A DNA stretch of 64,000 nt from Corythucha ciliata (taxonomy: Eukaryota > Arthropoda > Insecta > Hemiptera > Tingidae): NCBI GenBank assembly GCA_038030265.1, contig CM075939.1:21991253-22055252 (forward strand), written 5' to 3'. Every line of letters begins with the position of its first letter. The first letter of the stretch is position 1. Under the pieces are notes generated by a model that saw nothing but the letters and a program-made list of their open reading frames with translations, did not search any database and was not told the origin of the DNA. Shown here piece by piece: positions 25,701-37,724 of the stretch. A program made the translations under genes and the position numbers.

Positions 25701-26230
25701 AGGGGGGAGGGGAACAATTTTACAAGGAAATAAGCTAGGTACTCGTATTATACATGGCTACCCTCTAAAAACCCCTCCAGTAGCATTATAAAGTGAGAAG
25801 TGGTTTAATCAACATCTAATCTTCACCTTGCAGCATCTTCCACATTGAGGTGTATAAAGCTCAATAAACCATTTTTTGAACACAAAAATGTAATGTTCAC
25901 ACTTCACAACGTGTCTTGTCTCGCCCTGCACCCTGCAGCTCCCCATTTCGATGCCAAAAAAGTTGCCTTAAGAAAAAATAACGCGATATAATACGCATAA
26001 AACGTCAGCCCGAGTATACATGGGGATTCTTGAAAACATCTACTTCATCAAAGAGATAATTTCATTTTTTCTTGAACTATACGAGGGGCTCCTTATCGAA
26101 TACTTCAAATGTCATCTTTGAACAAAACTTTAATTGTTATGTTATTTTATTTCATTATTTTATCTATTCATTTTTGGCACTATAGCAGGTACGGATCTGG
26201 GGCGTGGCGTAGAGGGAACGAACCTCCCCC
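22757..26230. other. Unique-looking non-coding DNA with a purine-rich tract
   Basis: No supported gene. Frames such as 24274-24651 (125 codons) run through low-complexity sequence and have no domain. 23250-23470 is strongly purine-biased on the plus strand. An 83-bp hairpin-ended segment at 23531-23613 is listed separately. Confidence 0.45.
23531..23613. repeat. 83-bp segment with 12-bp inverted ends
   Basis: TTTAGTAGCGTG (23531-23542) is mirrored exactly by CACGCTACTAAA (23602-23613). The interior is AT-rich. I see no target duplication, so it is a candidate mini-MITE or simple hairpin. Confidence 0.5.
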
Positions 26231-26232
26231 TA

Positions 26233-26745
26233 GGTCTTATGATATAAGCAAATTATTGAGTTTTTTGTGATTGCAATTGCATTCAAATTGAGCAAAGTTG
26301 TGGGGGTTTTGGGACCGGTTTCGTCTTTGCTGTACTCATTGACCATTGTTAGGCAGAGTAGGATGGAGGTCCAAGGGTTTTCGTAATACAACCAATTCAG
26401 GCCCAAACCCTGACGTTATAAAACAAGCTAAGTCATTATTCCGAAGAATCCCTAAAAGAGTTCAATAATTTAACCACAACGAAGAAAGTGCACAAAATAC
26501 TGGTTGTGCAACCTCAAAAAAAGTAATTCATAGAACAAGCGCTCAGCAAAAAAATCATTAATTCACTCCCAGACGCTAAATGTGCGCTGAGTGTCGCCCT
26601 ACTCATCAAAAACGGGAACCTCTGCCGGTAAATTGTCTTCGTATCCATCCATTATGAACTTCACGAACTAATACGGGCAATGCCACCTAGGGCACAGCCA
26701 AGACCGGACAAGGGTAGGCTGCTGCCCATTTGAAAATAGTCACCT
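26233..26745. repeat. Dispersed repeat R26, uninterrupted copy
   Basis: The first part (to about 26500) matches 44140-44347 ('caaattgagcaaa', 'ggaggtccaagggttttcgt', 'tccctaaaagagttcaataa'). The second part matches 41060-41320 and 45002-45262 ('aaaatactggttg', 'attatgaacttcac', 'gggcaatgccacctagggca'). Identity is moderate, so the family is old. This copy shows the sequence without the foldback insertion seen at 44.35-45.0 kb. Confidence 0.7.
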
Positions 26746-28310
26746 TCCAATATTCAGGAATAAATAGCTGTGAAATTTCCAGTTTCGGAGCGAAATACCC
26801 CAGAAAATTTCAATTGGTGGGCAAAGAGACGAAATTAGATAGATGAATAGATGCCAAATTGCACGTTTCGAGGCTAAATATCCGTGAAATGCAAGCTTGG
26901 GACTATAGACGCCAAACTGCATGTTTGCGACAGTAAAACGACCGAAAAACCCCTATTTTATGGGTTAAGCCAGAGTTTCATTAAAGCTATCATTGGTCGG
27001 GTATTTTGCTTTTGAACGTGATTATTAAGTGTCATTCAATAAACAAATTGTACAAAAAAACCACTGACCAGCCAAGTCGGCTGGTCCGAGATAAAAATTT
27101 GCAAAATTGCAAGTTTCGGATCTAAATACAAGCGAAATAGCACGTTTCTGGTCTTTACTTTCGCGAAACAGCAAATACCGGGGCCTTCTTTTTAATAGCA
27201 CACAAGGGTAGCATGTCTAGCTGGTCCCGACAGCTCCAAAAGCTTGATGAGTAGTCGCGAAATATCATCATTCGGACCCTAAATATGTATTTACGATATT
27301 GAACGTTTCGGGGTCCTGAATATTCTAAACACTGCGAGTTCATTGTGGTAATAATTTTCCCAGAATTGTAAGTTTTTCTGACGAAATTGCTGGGCCGCGG
27401 TTCATAATTTCCACGAGATTACAAGTTTCAAGTCAAGCGCCCCTGAGCGAGGTAGCGAGTTTCGCAGGGCGGGGTAAGCCGGCCAGAGACGGCACCAAAA
27501 TGGAATAAATAGCCGCGGAATTACATATTTCTGAGCTAAATATCCACGAAATTGAAAGTTTCTGATCTTTATTTTCACGAAATTGAAAGTTTCTGACCTT
27601 TATTTTCACTAAATCGAAAGTTTCGTGTCCTTCATTTCTAGAAGCCACGGAACCGGAGCTAGCCGATCGCCCCAACAGCGACCTAAGCGCATAAACACAA
27701 AGTTTTGGGTCTTTGCTTATGCGAAAGTGGAAGTTTCCTTGCTCTATACCCGCGAAATTGAAGCCTCGGAGAGAAATATCAAGTTTCAAATGTAGATTCC
27801 CGGAAAATTGTCTTAATTTCCGCGAAAATTCGAGCTTCGGGGCTTTTTTGTGGGCTCGGAGCCTCCTGGCTAGACGGCCCCGACAGCGCTCCTAGCCGAA
27901 CGAATAGCCGCGACATTGCAACCTTTGGAGTAAGAGCTATAAATAAACCCGCGAAACTGGAAGTATCCTGGCTGAATGTCCATGAAATAGCGAGTTTCGG
28001 GTATCAACTTCAATGACATTGCAAGTTTCGGGGCGTTTGTTACTATTTGCCGCGGAAACCGAGCTAGTAAATAGCCAACCCCGGCGGTGCTCAATATACA
28101 AATAGTCATAAAAATGCATCATTTGAAGCAAAATATCAGTGAAATTTGAAGTTTCCGGACCAGCACTTCCGCAGCACAGCAATTTTAGCGAAATTGGAAG
28201 TTCGCTAGTCTTTTTAGTGAGTGGGCTCATGGAGACCAAAAAATTCTTCCAGAAACCACTAATTAGCAGTTTTTTTAAATAGAATTTTAGCCGCCTATTC
28301 TTCTCCAGAA
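26740..28310. repeat. Degenerate array, type E
   Basis: Units read approximately GCGAAATTGCAAGTTTCGGG followed by GCTAAATATCC, with a period near 35-40 bp. Clear units lie at 26760, 26870, 27100, 27240, 27530, 27720 and 27950. The same type recurs at 56700-57400. Minus frames of 100-118 codons here are repeat translations. Confidence 0.7.
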
Positions 28311-31300
28311 CAGCAAATTAGTACTTTTCCTCCACTTTGCCCTGAAATCTATAGCTAAGTAGTAAAGGGGTGAGCGTGAGGAGAGGCATGTCCCTTGGAT
28401 CCTCGTCTGATTACCCACCAGAAGCACGTCAATTTAGTCGCTGAAACCGATTTTTCAGCTAAAATACTGCTGATAAATCACCTGACACTCCGTGAATTCC
28501 ATTGACGTGCTTCATGAGTCCTTATAGGAAGGACTAAAGAAAGGGCACGAGTAGTGAATCATAGGATAACATTTCATAAACAACATCGAAAAATAAAATG
28601 GAAAATTTGGGCCGGGAGGGGCACATGAATAGTAGTTTATCGACCGAACAGTATAGAGTTCGGAGCTACTTTTCTGTCCCTTAACAGCAGAAGTTTTTGT
28701 TTTAGAGGGTGAAATAGCCAGTTTTTAGGTAGATAAATTCACAGTTTTGCCCTCATTTGGTAGTTTCGTGGCCTAACAGCAATGCCTGTGGGTCAAGTTA
28801 TATTTTATTCAGCTGAATATTCACTTTCTTCGGCCATAAATGATAGTTTTTCGGCTGAAGAAACTTGAGATGGAGACTTCTGCAAGAAATTTCTATAAAA
28901 AGATAGCGTCGCTCAAATCAAAATCCAAGTGATAGTTTAAACAGCCAATCCTCTCAAACTACTTTACGGATGACGATTTTAAATTGGATCCATTTGTCGC
29001 GAACGTCCTAGGACTCATCGCTTTTAATTTCATTCCTCCTCCCCCACCCATGATACCAAAACAAAATTGAATCACGCTGTTAAAATTTGCCCTAGTTAAT
29101 TGTTATTACATTGCCAATGAGTGATAGAGGTGAAATCCTTCCTTGAGAGTGAAGAAATGAAGACCCCATTTACCGAGAAATACGCATGCAATGTTATTAT
29201 AACGTAGTTTTCGTAGAACCGTAAATTAAATGTGATATCATTGCAGGAATTGTTTGATATACAATACGATCCTTTGTAATTAAATTCGCTACGATGATTA
29301 AAAAATCTTGCGGTTTTTATAAGGCTTCATCAAATTGCCTCTTCGAATGCAACTCCTTTTTTTTAGAACAACGTTAAAGTTGTTTCCGTAGTTAGTAGTA
29401 ACAGCTGCAGCATTGTAAGCTATTATGCATTATTCTGCTAGCATGCATCTTCAGGGGAGTAAGGAGCGGAGAGGGACTAAACCCCTTGCGGTGATAATAA
29501 TTTCCAGATAGACCAGATGTCAAGCTTATAAAATATAAACTTTAAAGTGTTACAGAAAGAAAGTATCATGAAAAAAATGGATAGGTAGGTATCCCTGTTT
29601 AAACTAACCCTCTCTCACTGAACTATCCGACGTCCACAAGACAGACTGGCAAAAATTAGGAAAAAGGCAAGGTATAAAAAAGAAAAAACAGCTGCTCATC
29701 GTCTTATGAGGATGATACAATTTACTATTTAACGACCCAACTTCGCATTAATACCATAAATTCCAGTTTTCTTGAAGGACAGTTAATGGGTTTTAAAATG
29801 CAGCGTTAATCGTTAACAATTGATTACGGGCTCATGTTTTCAAGGGCGGTTAAATTATTTCGCAGTCTTCCCGATACATGAGTTTTATTCAAAATGAGTT
29901 GGTAAACGTAACAATAGGCAGTGCCGCAGCATACAGAATCAACAAGTCGTTCATCAGATTTTTCAATGCATTTTCATTGAGGAAAGGAACCCTCTGAACC
30001 CGAAATCTGAACGATTTTTTTTTATAACTCAAAAGAGTAATTAACGACAGGTTCAGAGTTCTACGTAATTAACACAGTTGATATCAACAGCCAATTACCT
30101 AATTTCATTCAATACTATCAAATTAATTGAAGAAAGCGTGTGATAAACTGTCATTTAATTATAAAGATTTAGTAAGTATATAAGATAAGTGTAAGAAACA
30201 AGGCCCCAGGACCCCTCTGGACATTATACATATGGATGGGGCTCCCCGTCGGTTCTCAACAGTACATACGAACACTTTTACGTGAACGATTTTCGTAATC
30301 AAATCAATGTTTCTTGTAAAGATAAAGCTGGTGGGTGGTGTTCTCCATGAAACCAAGTTAACGATTTTATTATTATCATATTTGTCACGAAGTTACGAAG
30401 CAAGGCTCTTTTATTAGTTTCAGCACTTACGTAACGCTTCAATAGCTAAGACTCGTTCGATTGTTCTGGGGAAATGTTGGAGCACGTCCCTACAAAGCAA
30501 TTTTTCTCTCCTAACTTTCTTCCTTTTGCTTACACCTTGAGCCTTTTTTTTCTCTCCGGGGAGAAATATATATTTCTCCCAACTCCGCTCTTTTGTTATT
30601 ATTTATTTTTCTTCCATGTTTCTCGACAAGCATAAGCTTTTGCTTGTTCCTTCTGTTTTTAAAAAAGTTATATCTTTATGCTTTCGTAACAAAAACTATT
30701 TCTTATACTTACACCCTACATGAAAAAACAAAAGTTTAAAATCTGTTCATAAAACATTTTAGCATCGAACTTTTTTCATTATAAATTTACCTTTCTCAAA
30801 GAGAAAATGCACAGGATCAGCAGGACATTTCCCACGCGGGGACAGTTTCAAAGAAAAATATTTAGTTTCATACAGACTGCACAGAATGAGATGACAAAGT
30901 GAATCGCAAATTCAAAAGGCCTCTGTAATTCATTAGCGTTTCCTGCTCATTTCTTAAAGAATAAGGGAATAGTTTTGAAGTACACGGAAAATTTGCTTTA
31001 GGTTCAAAGCAATATCAGTATTCAAAAACGACAAGAAACATTGGTTTAAAACATCGAAAATTTGAACATTTTAATAAATAAATAAATGCCTGCGTTACCA
31101 CAATTAACTGAACAGCTTGTCGAACCCAACAAAACTCAACTTTTCATGTTACAATGTTCCACACTATTAGTGACTTTCCCTATACTTCACGAACTGTAAG
31201 CACGAGATTTGCCTCATTTACGAAATAGGCAATCTTTTGCTCATTTCTAAACAAGCAACCACAGGGATGCCTGCTTGAGGAAATTGGCAATCCCGTTCCA

Positions 31301-31749
31301 CAGGCATCGCCAGTAGCAATCAACGGGCACTTTTTCCGACGCGACGTGCGGACAGACCGACTTTTTACGCTTTGTTATAGGTATGTTATAATATAATATG
31401 TAATTCTGCTTGTCACGCGCATAAGTAAAACTTGTCTAAATCGTGATTTTTCGAATTCGTGAATGATAAAGTTTTTGGAATTTCGTGTTCGTGATTGTAC
31501 ACTCTACCATTAAAACATATTTTTAGTGCTTGATCACGGTATGGCGAATTACACCGAGGTAGCGGCGAGAGGGTCGGACCACTCCAGGCCACCATTCAGA
31601 AGTGAGCCCCACTTGAAGCTTGAGTGCGGAAAAAAAGGGATTTTCAGGTTTTAAGTTCATGTATGTATAGGAACATGAAAAGAAGGCTTTGTATTTGGGA
31701 GACAGCTCCTTTTGACGGTTTTCATTCCATCCGACCGGATTTAATCTAA
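28311..31749. other. Non-coding; weak array remnants, then nothing recognised
   Basis: 28311-28860 has a few scattered array-like phrases ('tagtttttcggctgaa'). From 28900 to 31749 I see neither coding structure nor repeats. Confidence 0.4.
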
Positions 31750-32360
31750 TTAAAGCAAATATATGATCGCGGCAAAATTAAGAAAATGCGTCAAGTCTCT
31801 CGTTACAGCTTCCAGACAACAATTTATAAAAAAAAAAAAAACGTTAATGCGCGGTTTATTGTGGCCCCTCTACAGCGAAAACTTGGAAAAAACGCTGATA
31901 TACTGTTCTTCAGCCCAGTCCGTGGCTAGAATTGAGAAAAAACGCTAATTCAAGGAAAAAAATTAAACTAATCGCTAATTCACGACTAATTTGGAGAAAA
32001 ACGCATATTCGCGGCTAAAAAGAAAAAAAAACCCCTAATTCACGCAGCTAAAATTAAGAAAAACGCTAATTCTTGGCTAAAATGCAGAAAAACTCGCAAA
32101 TTCGCCGCTGAAAAATATAGTAAAACCCTAATTCGTGGTTAAAATTGAAAAATCTCACTTAAAATCCGGTTTCACGGATTTACGAGCCTACTAGCTCACC
32201 AACAGATCATTTCCCGGATTTCGCTCACTAAAAAACACTGTTCGCAGGTTCCACTATTGTAGCTCAAAAATACATTTTCGCAGGTCTGTTTCGCTAGAAT
32301 TAATTTCGCGGATTTTTGTTGGCCAAAAACCCATTTCGCGAGGTTACCTCATTTATGAAC
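31750..32360. repeat. Degenerate arrays, type A then type C
   Basis: Type A units (AAAAACGCTAATTC, GGCTAAAATTGAG) run from about 31760 to 32150. They change to type C units (CACTAAAAAA..., TTCGCAGGTT) to about 32360, the same order as at 9055-9590. Confidence 0.7.
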
Positions 32361-32459
32361 CAATTACGCAGATTATTCGTGCAAATTTCGACAGATGAAG
32401 AAAGATGTTGTCGCCGGTATTTAATTAAACAAATCAAATGACAGTGATATCTTCCGGAC

Positions 32460-32575
32460 GACGATGGAAGGGCATAGCCCGACACGATTCGAGTTTCGAG
32501 AAAAAATGGGCTCCCCGGCGAGATTTGAGATTCGAACTGCGAGGGATCAGCTAAGCCGAACCCCACCCAGGACCA
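32460..32575 (-). other. Isolated B-box-like sequence
   Basis: On the minus strand CAGTTCGAATCTC matches a Pol III B box and GGCTTAGCTGA lies upstream, but only about 10 bp separates them, too close for a tRNA. It may be the decayed head of a SINE. Confidence 0.25.
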
Positions 32576-32799
32576 TTGTTTCTCGAAATTCTAGACGTTT
32601 CTCCTTATGACAAAGGTGAACAAGGTGGCAGTAGAGCTCCTTTTGTCCACTACATTATGCATTATTTTCAGAGAAACTGGCCCTATGCCGAGATCAAAAT
32701 GGCTTTTTGACGACTATAGAACTTGACAGTTTACAGGGGTGCGAGTTTCTGACGGGAAACACTCGTCCGTACGATGGAAGGGTTCAGTTTGAAGGGCTA

Positions 32800-33510
32800 A
32801 ATCATTTTGTCTGCTCACTAAAAAGCCAATTAAACGCCGTGGATTTTCCTCGCTTCAATAACATTTCTACGGGTATTGCTCATTAAAACCCATTTTCGTG
32901 GGTTTCGCTCACTAAAAACCCATTTTTGCACGTCAGGGCTCACTAAAATAACAGGTTTTGCGGATTCCTCTGGCTAAAAATCAAATTTCACGGGTTGGGT
33001 CATTGAAATGATCCATTTCACGGGGTTGGGACATTGAAATGATCCATTTCACGGAGTTGGGTCATTGAAATAATCCATTTCACAGATTTTAGGCAAATTT
33101 TCTGTCTTTGGACAGAAAATTTGGAATAGAAGGCTACAACACCCAGTTTCCCAGCAGAAGATAGTTAGTTGTTGACGGATAACGACCCTTTTCGTTCAAA
33201 TTGAGTTTCTGGGGATGAACTGGCGATTTCTAGCGCCGAGCTCTGATTTATTGAATTGTCTGTTCTCTTGCTGAGATCTCACCCCCGAATGAGATCTGGC
33301 CTGGCCTGTTCTCCATTGAAGCTGCCCACCCTATAGATCGAAGGCTGCCGCTACGTTCTTGACTCGCAGCTAAAATTGAGAAATACCGCTAATTTTCTTC
33401 GTGGCTACAATTTAGAAAAAGCTGTAATCCGCAACTAAAATTGATAAAACGCGAATTCTCGGTTTCTGCAACTTCGTAGAATAAAAAAAAAAGCATAATT
33501 CATAAGTCAG
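32800..33510. repeat. Degenerate arrays, type C then type A, with a 31-bp triplicate
   Basis: Type C units (CTCACTAAAAACCCATTT and variants) run to about 32990. Then come three tight 31-bp tandem units (starts 32994, 33025 and 33056), each with GAAATGATCCATTTC, a near-palindrome. Type A units reappear at 33360-33510. The triplicate is much more homogeneous than the rest. Confidence 0.7.
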
Positions 33511-34528
33511 CATAAAAATTGTATTGCTTGTTCATACAGAGCCTATGGGGCCCCGTACAGACTACTTCAACGGGTCCTGATAGGTATAATTCCGCCACTG
33601 GATGGACGGACAAATGAACTGACTTATGATGACTACCTAATTACCACATTCACACTGTAATGCGTAAGATAATTAGGAAACAAATGCATAGCTACTTTCA
33701 GTATTTTCATTTACCTATCTCATTAACACGAAAAAAAATAAGACAAGCAAAAATTATGCGAATGCTCATTTTGTTAATTAAGCAATGCTCACATTGAATT
33801 CACGAAATTCGTAAATTTGCCAAGATCGTAAATTCTGTGTAACGTATGCACATACGTTCCACTATGTACTACCTTCAAAGTGGGTATACATGTCATAATG
33901 AGAAATTCCTAGGATTTTTTTACAATGCATGATGAAGTCAGGCTAGGCACCGAGGGAGGTGAAGCCCGTGCGCTTTCGGTTCAACGGGGTTTATAATTAA
34001 TGCTGTATGAAAAGTTAAGTAATTAACGCAAGCTTCTATTGCGTTATCCTCTCGTGAGTCTAAACCTATGTCAAAACTCGTTCTCTGGGTGTACTATTGC
34101 ATTGAAGAGTTCACGGCGCATCCCCTCGCAATACACTCAATGTCTTCTTTCTCATTATTCTTATTCCTCTATCTTTTCTAGTCGGCCAGTTGAACAAGAA
34201 ATATACCTTCAACAATAATGCTTGAGAAGTTATTAGTCCTTCAGTGTAGGGTTTGGGAAAAGGGTTTACACTTGGAATACAAATTCAAACGGAGAGCTGA
34301 GAGAGAGAGTGAGAGGCTTCAGTCCTCACTACTTCTGTTCTTTCATCCTTTGCATTCTTACGAAGTTTATAAGGCACACGACACAAGTTACAAGGATTGA
34401 ATTTAAACCAGGAGATTTAGGGGTACAAGGAGGTCTGTTTCGTGACTATTTCAACTGCTTAGAATTAAAATCAGCTTGACAGAGTCCAAGGGGTGCTTAT
34501 ATTGTCAAACAAGCCATTAATGACGTAC
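33511..34528. other. Non-coding, nothing recognised
   Basis: No repeat or coding signal seen. Confidence 0.4.
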
Positions 34529-34681
34529 ATTGTGTTGAAGGCCCGTTCACAAGCTCTATGTTTACGTTCTGTGGAGTCTAAGCAGCCAAACAAATGTATT
34601 CCCTCGAAAAATAAAACATTTTGATAGGTTGCATAGTCACCACACAACGCAAACATAGAGCTTGTGAACGGGCCTTGAACA
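34529..34681. repeat. Hairpin overlapping the start of the T unit
   Basis: 'aaggcccgttcacaagctct' (about 34534) is mirrored by 'agagcttgtgaacgggcctt' (about 34656), giving arms of about 30 bp around a 90-bp spacer. The right arm belongs to the repeated T segment that begins at 34632. Confidence 0.75.
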
Positions 34682-36914
34682 ACTTCCCTGAAGTGGGAGG
34701 AAACGAAAATGGACTGTTTTCCTACGGGCAAAAACTAACACTTTTTGAATAAATGATATCTTTGACAGCACTAAACAAATTTTCTTGCGATCCCTCGAGA
34801 GACAAATATTATGTTGAGGGGCAATGTTAAGGTTGAGAATGAAACACGATAAAATACACATAATTATTTCAATTGATGAATACGAAGCTGTACAGGGTGT
34901 TCCAGGAGGAAACGACAATACTTGCACATGTTGTACTACTAAGTAGGGCGAACCAAAATGACTATGTGGGCATAGGGTCGGAAACGCTTTGTTTCAGAAT
35001 TACAGGGAATTTAGTGTTTTTAAAGCCAAATCACCTCTTTTCCACAAAAAGCGGTCTTAACGGACTAACCGTTCAACATAGAACAAAATAAACTACATTT
35101 CTGAAAAGAGCACAAAATTTAACATTGGAAAAATCAGGAATAACGTATTAAAATCATCTTTTTGTACCTTTAGTTATTAGGCCAGTCAATATGTGTGTGT
35201 GAGTAAGGACATTTTGTCCAAAGTTAGCGAAAGATTCTTGGAGTAAACTGGGAAAATATCAGGATATTTTTAAAAATGTCAGTTTTTGACAACTGTTCAA
35301 AGCTAGACTACATTAGCCATGGTGCTCCCAGCGCCCGGCAAATTCCTCTAAAGCTGTGTGAAGTAACTTGGTTCAATACTTCATGCTTATTTTACTCCTA
35401 TCCTTCGCAATGTTTTGAGAAAAATCCATTGTTATACCTAAAAATGAGGCAATTAGGCCCATTTTGAGTGCCTAAAAGAAGATACGAAAGCTATTCCAAT
35501 ATTTTTTTTCAGCTTATTCCACTTTTATTTGTCTATACTCATGGATTAGCATAGGAAAAGTGAATTAAGCTGAAAAAAAAAAGTTTTGGGAATGGCTCTT
35601 GATCTTCTTGTAGGCACTCAAAATGGGCCTTATTGCCTCATGTTTTGGTATAACAATGGATTTTTATCAAGAAATTGCAAAGGACAGAAGTAAAATAAGC
35701 ATGAAGTATTAAACTGAGTTACTTCATACAGTTTTAGAGGAACTTGCCAGGTGCTGGGAGCACCATGGCTAATGTAGTCTAGCTTTGAACAGTTGTCAAA
35801 ACTGACATTTTTAAAAACATCCTGATATTTTCCCAGTTTACTCAAAGAATCTTTCGCTATCATTAGACAAAATGTCTTTACTCACACAAAAGTTAAGAAA
35901 AGAACTGAGAAAAGAGTTGAACTTAAGAAAAGAGTTCTCTTTTCAGTGGTGTCGTTGGATTTAACCTAGGACGCTTACTTCCCATGTTACATATATGTTT
36001 TTGTTGCGAAAACCCGTGATGTGCTAAAAAACAACAAATTGATTATCTGAAATAGGAATGGAAATCTGACCTTAGGTCATAGGAAATTTTTTGTTGCATT
36101 TTTGGTGTACAATCACCCCTCTCATTTTGTTCACCCAAGTACCAATCACCGTGTATTTGAGTGCTACGGGTCTTGAAAAATTACCCTACCAATAAAATCT
36201 CGCTTTTTGGCCAGATTAGGTATTTTGTTGATTGACTGTATTCCCTGAACTAACAGACCCAGGATGCTCGGGCATGGCTTAAATTGTAGCAAATTTAGTT
36301 GACTTTAACAATGTATACTGTGGTCATGCTCGAAAAACTCTTTCTTCTGGTATCTTTGTTTAAAAAACCAGAAAAAGTGATGAAATTTCTTAGTTTTTCG
36401 AGTGCCATGAGTTAAGCACAAGGTTTTGAGGGTTGCAAACTTGAGTAATAACTGCTCTCATTGGTCATTGGGTTTGCGATTTACCCCGATTTTTGTGTCT
36501 ATATTGACTGGTCTATATTTTTAGAAAAATCGAAAAAGTGTTGTGTTGAATTTTCTTGTTTTTTTCAGAGGCGAAAATCGCTCAATCTTCAGTTGGTCGG
36601 GCATTGACCAATTATTGTAAAAACATGCCCATTATGTGAGCTTTCAATTGACGTAAGAAAATTGAAAATCGGTTGGATTTGTACTGAGATATGACACGAA
36701 AGGTTTGGAAAAGACTCGCTGCGCCAGAAAGAAATATTTTGTCTGACTCAGATCGGTCGAAGGAAAAGACTCCCACTCAGCAAAACGTGTATCCCAGCCC
36801 AGTGTAACATTCCAACACTTCCGTTCAGTTATCTATGGACCCCCAAGTGAGAGGGACGTAGTCCTTATTGTCTTTAAAAGAACTATGGAAGTTGTTGGTC
36901 TTCATGGGGCGTCA
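34632..36914. repeat. 2.28-kb repeat unit (T - palindrome - S), full copy
   Basis: The unit starts with T (34632-35135; contains 'gtacagggtgttccagg') and ends with S (36600-36914; ends 'catggggcgtca'). A long palindrome and about 700 bp of other sequence lie between. T and S recur fused together directly downstream (36913-37724). No protein domain is visible, so it is probably a non-autonomous element; the family is unknown to me. Confidence 0.75.
35193..35888. repeat. Large palindrome, arms about 334 bp
   Basis: The left arm (35193-35526) and right arm (35555-35888) are reverse complements with scattered mismatches; for example 'agcgaaagattcttggagta' pairs with 'tactcaaagaatctttcgct'. About 28 bp separate the arms. 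The 77-codon minus frame at 35630 and the plus frame at 35276 are mirror translations of the arms. Confidence 0.9.
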
Positions 36915-37724
36915 TAGTCACCACACAACGCAAACATAGAGCTTGTGAACGGGCCTTGAACAACTTCCCTGAAGTGGGAGGAAACGAAAATGGACTGTTT
37001 TCCTACGGGCAAAAACTAACACTTTTTGAATAAATGATATCTTTGACAGCACTAAACAAATTTTCTTGCGATCCCTCAAGAGACAAATATTATGTTAAGG
37101 GGCAATGTTAAGGTTGAGAATGAAACACGATAAAATACACATATTTAAATTGATGAATACGAAGCTGTACAGGGTGTTCCAGGAGGAAACGTCAATACTT
37201 GCACATGTTGTACTACTAAGTAGGGCGAACCAAAATGACTATATGGACATAGGGTCGGAAACGCTTTGTTTCAGAGTTACAGGGAATTTAGTGTTTTTAA
37301 AGCCAAATCACCTCTTTTCCACAAAAAGCGGCCTTAACTGACTAACCGTTCAACATAGCACAAAATAAACTATATTTCTGAAAAGAGCACCAAATTTAAC
37401 ATTGGAAAAATCTGGCATTGACCAATTATTGTAAAAACATGCCCATTATGTGAGCTTTCAATTGACGTAAGAAAATTGAAAATCGGTTGGATTTGTACTG
37501 AGATATGACACGAAAGGTTTGGAAAAGACTCGCTGCGCCAGAAAGAAATATTTTGTCTGACTTAGATCTGTCGAAGGAAAAGACTCCCACTCAGCAAAAC
37601 GTGTATCCCAGTGTAACATTCCAACACTTTCGTTCAGTTATCTATGGACCCCCAAGTGCAGAGGGACGTAGTCCTTATTGTCTTTAAAAGAACTATGGAA
37701 GTTGTTGGTCTTCATGGGGCGTCA
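36913..37724. repeat. Deletion derivative of the T-S unit in direct tandem
   Basis: T2 (36913-37412) joins S2 (37414-37724) with the middle of the unit missing. It begins exactly where S1 of the full unit ends, so the two units are head to tail. T1/T2 and S1/S2 differ at a few percent of positions. Confidence 0.8.

Noticed and set aside
32460..32575. tRNA gene
   Set aside because: A and B box-like sequences are only about 10 bp apart and no cloverleaf can be drawn.
36600..37724. S repeats as the two LTRs of a retrotransposon with T as its body
   Set aside because: S and T also occur in a longer unit (34632-36914) where T precedes S, and the body has no coding sequence. A tandem unit with a deletion explains the pattern better.
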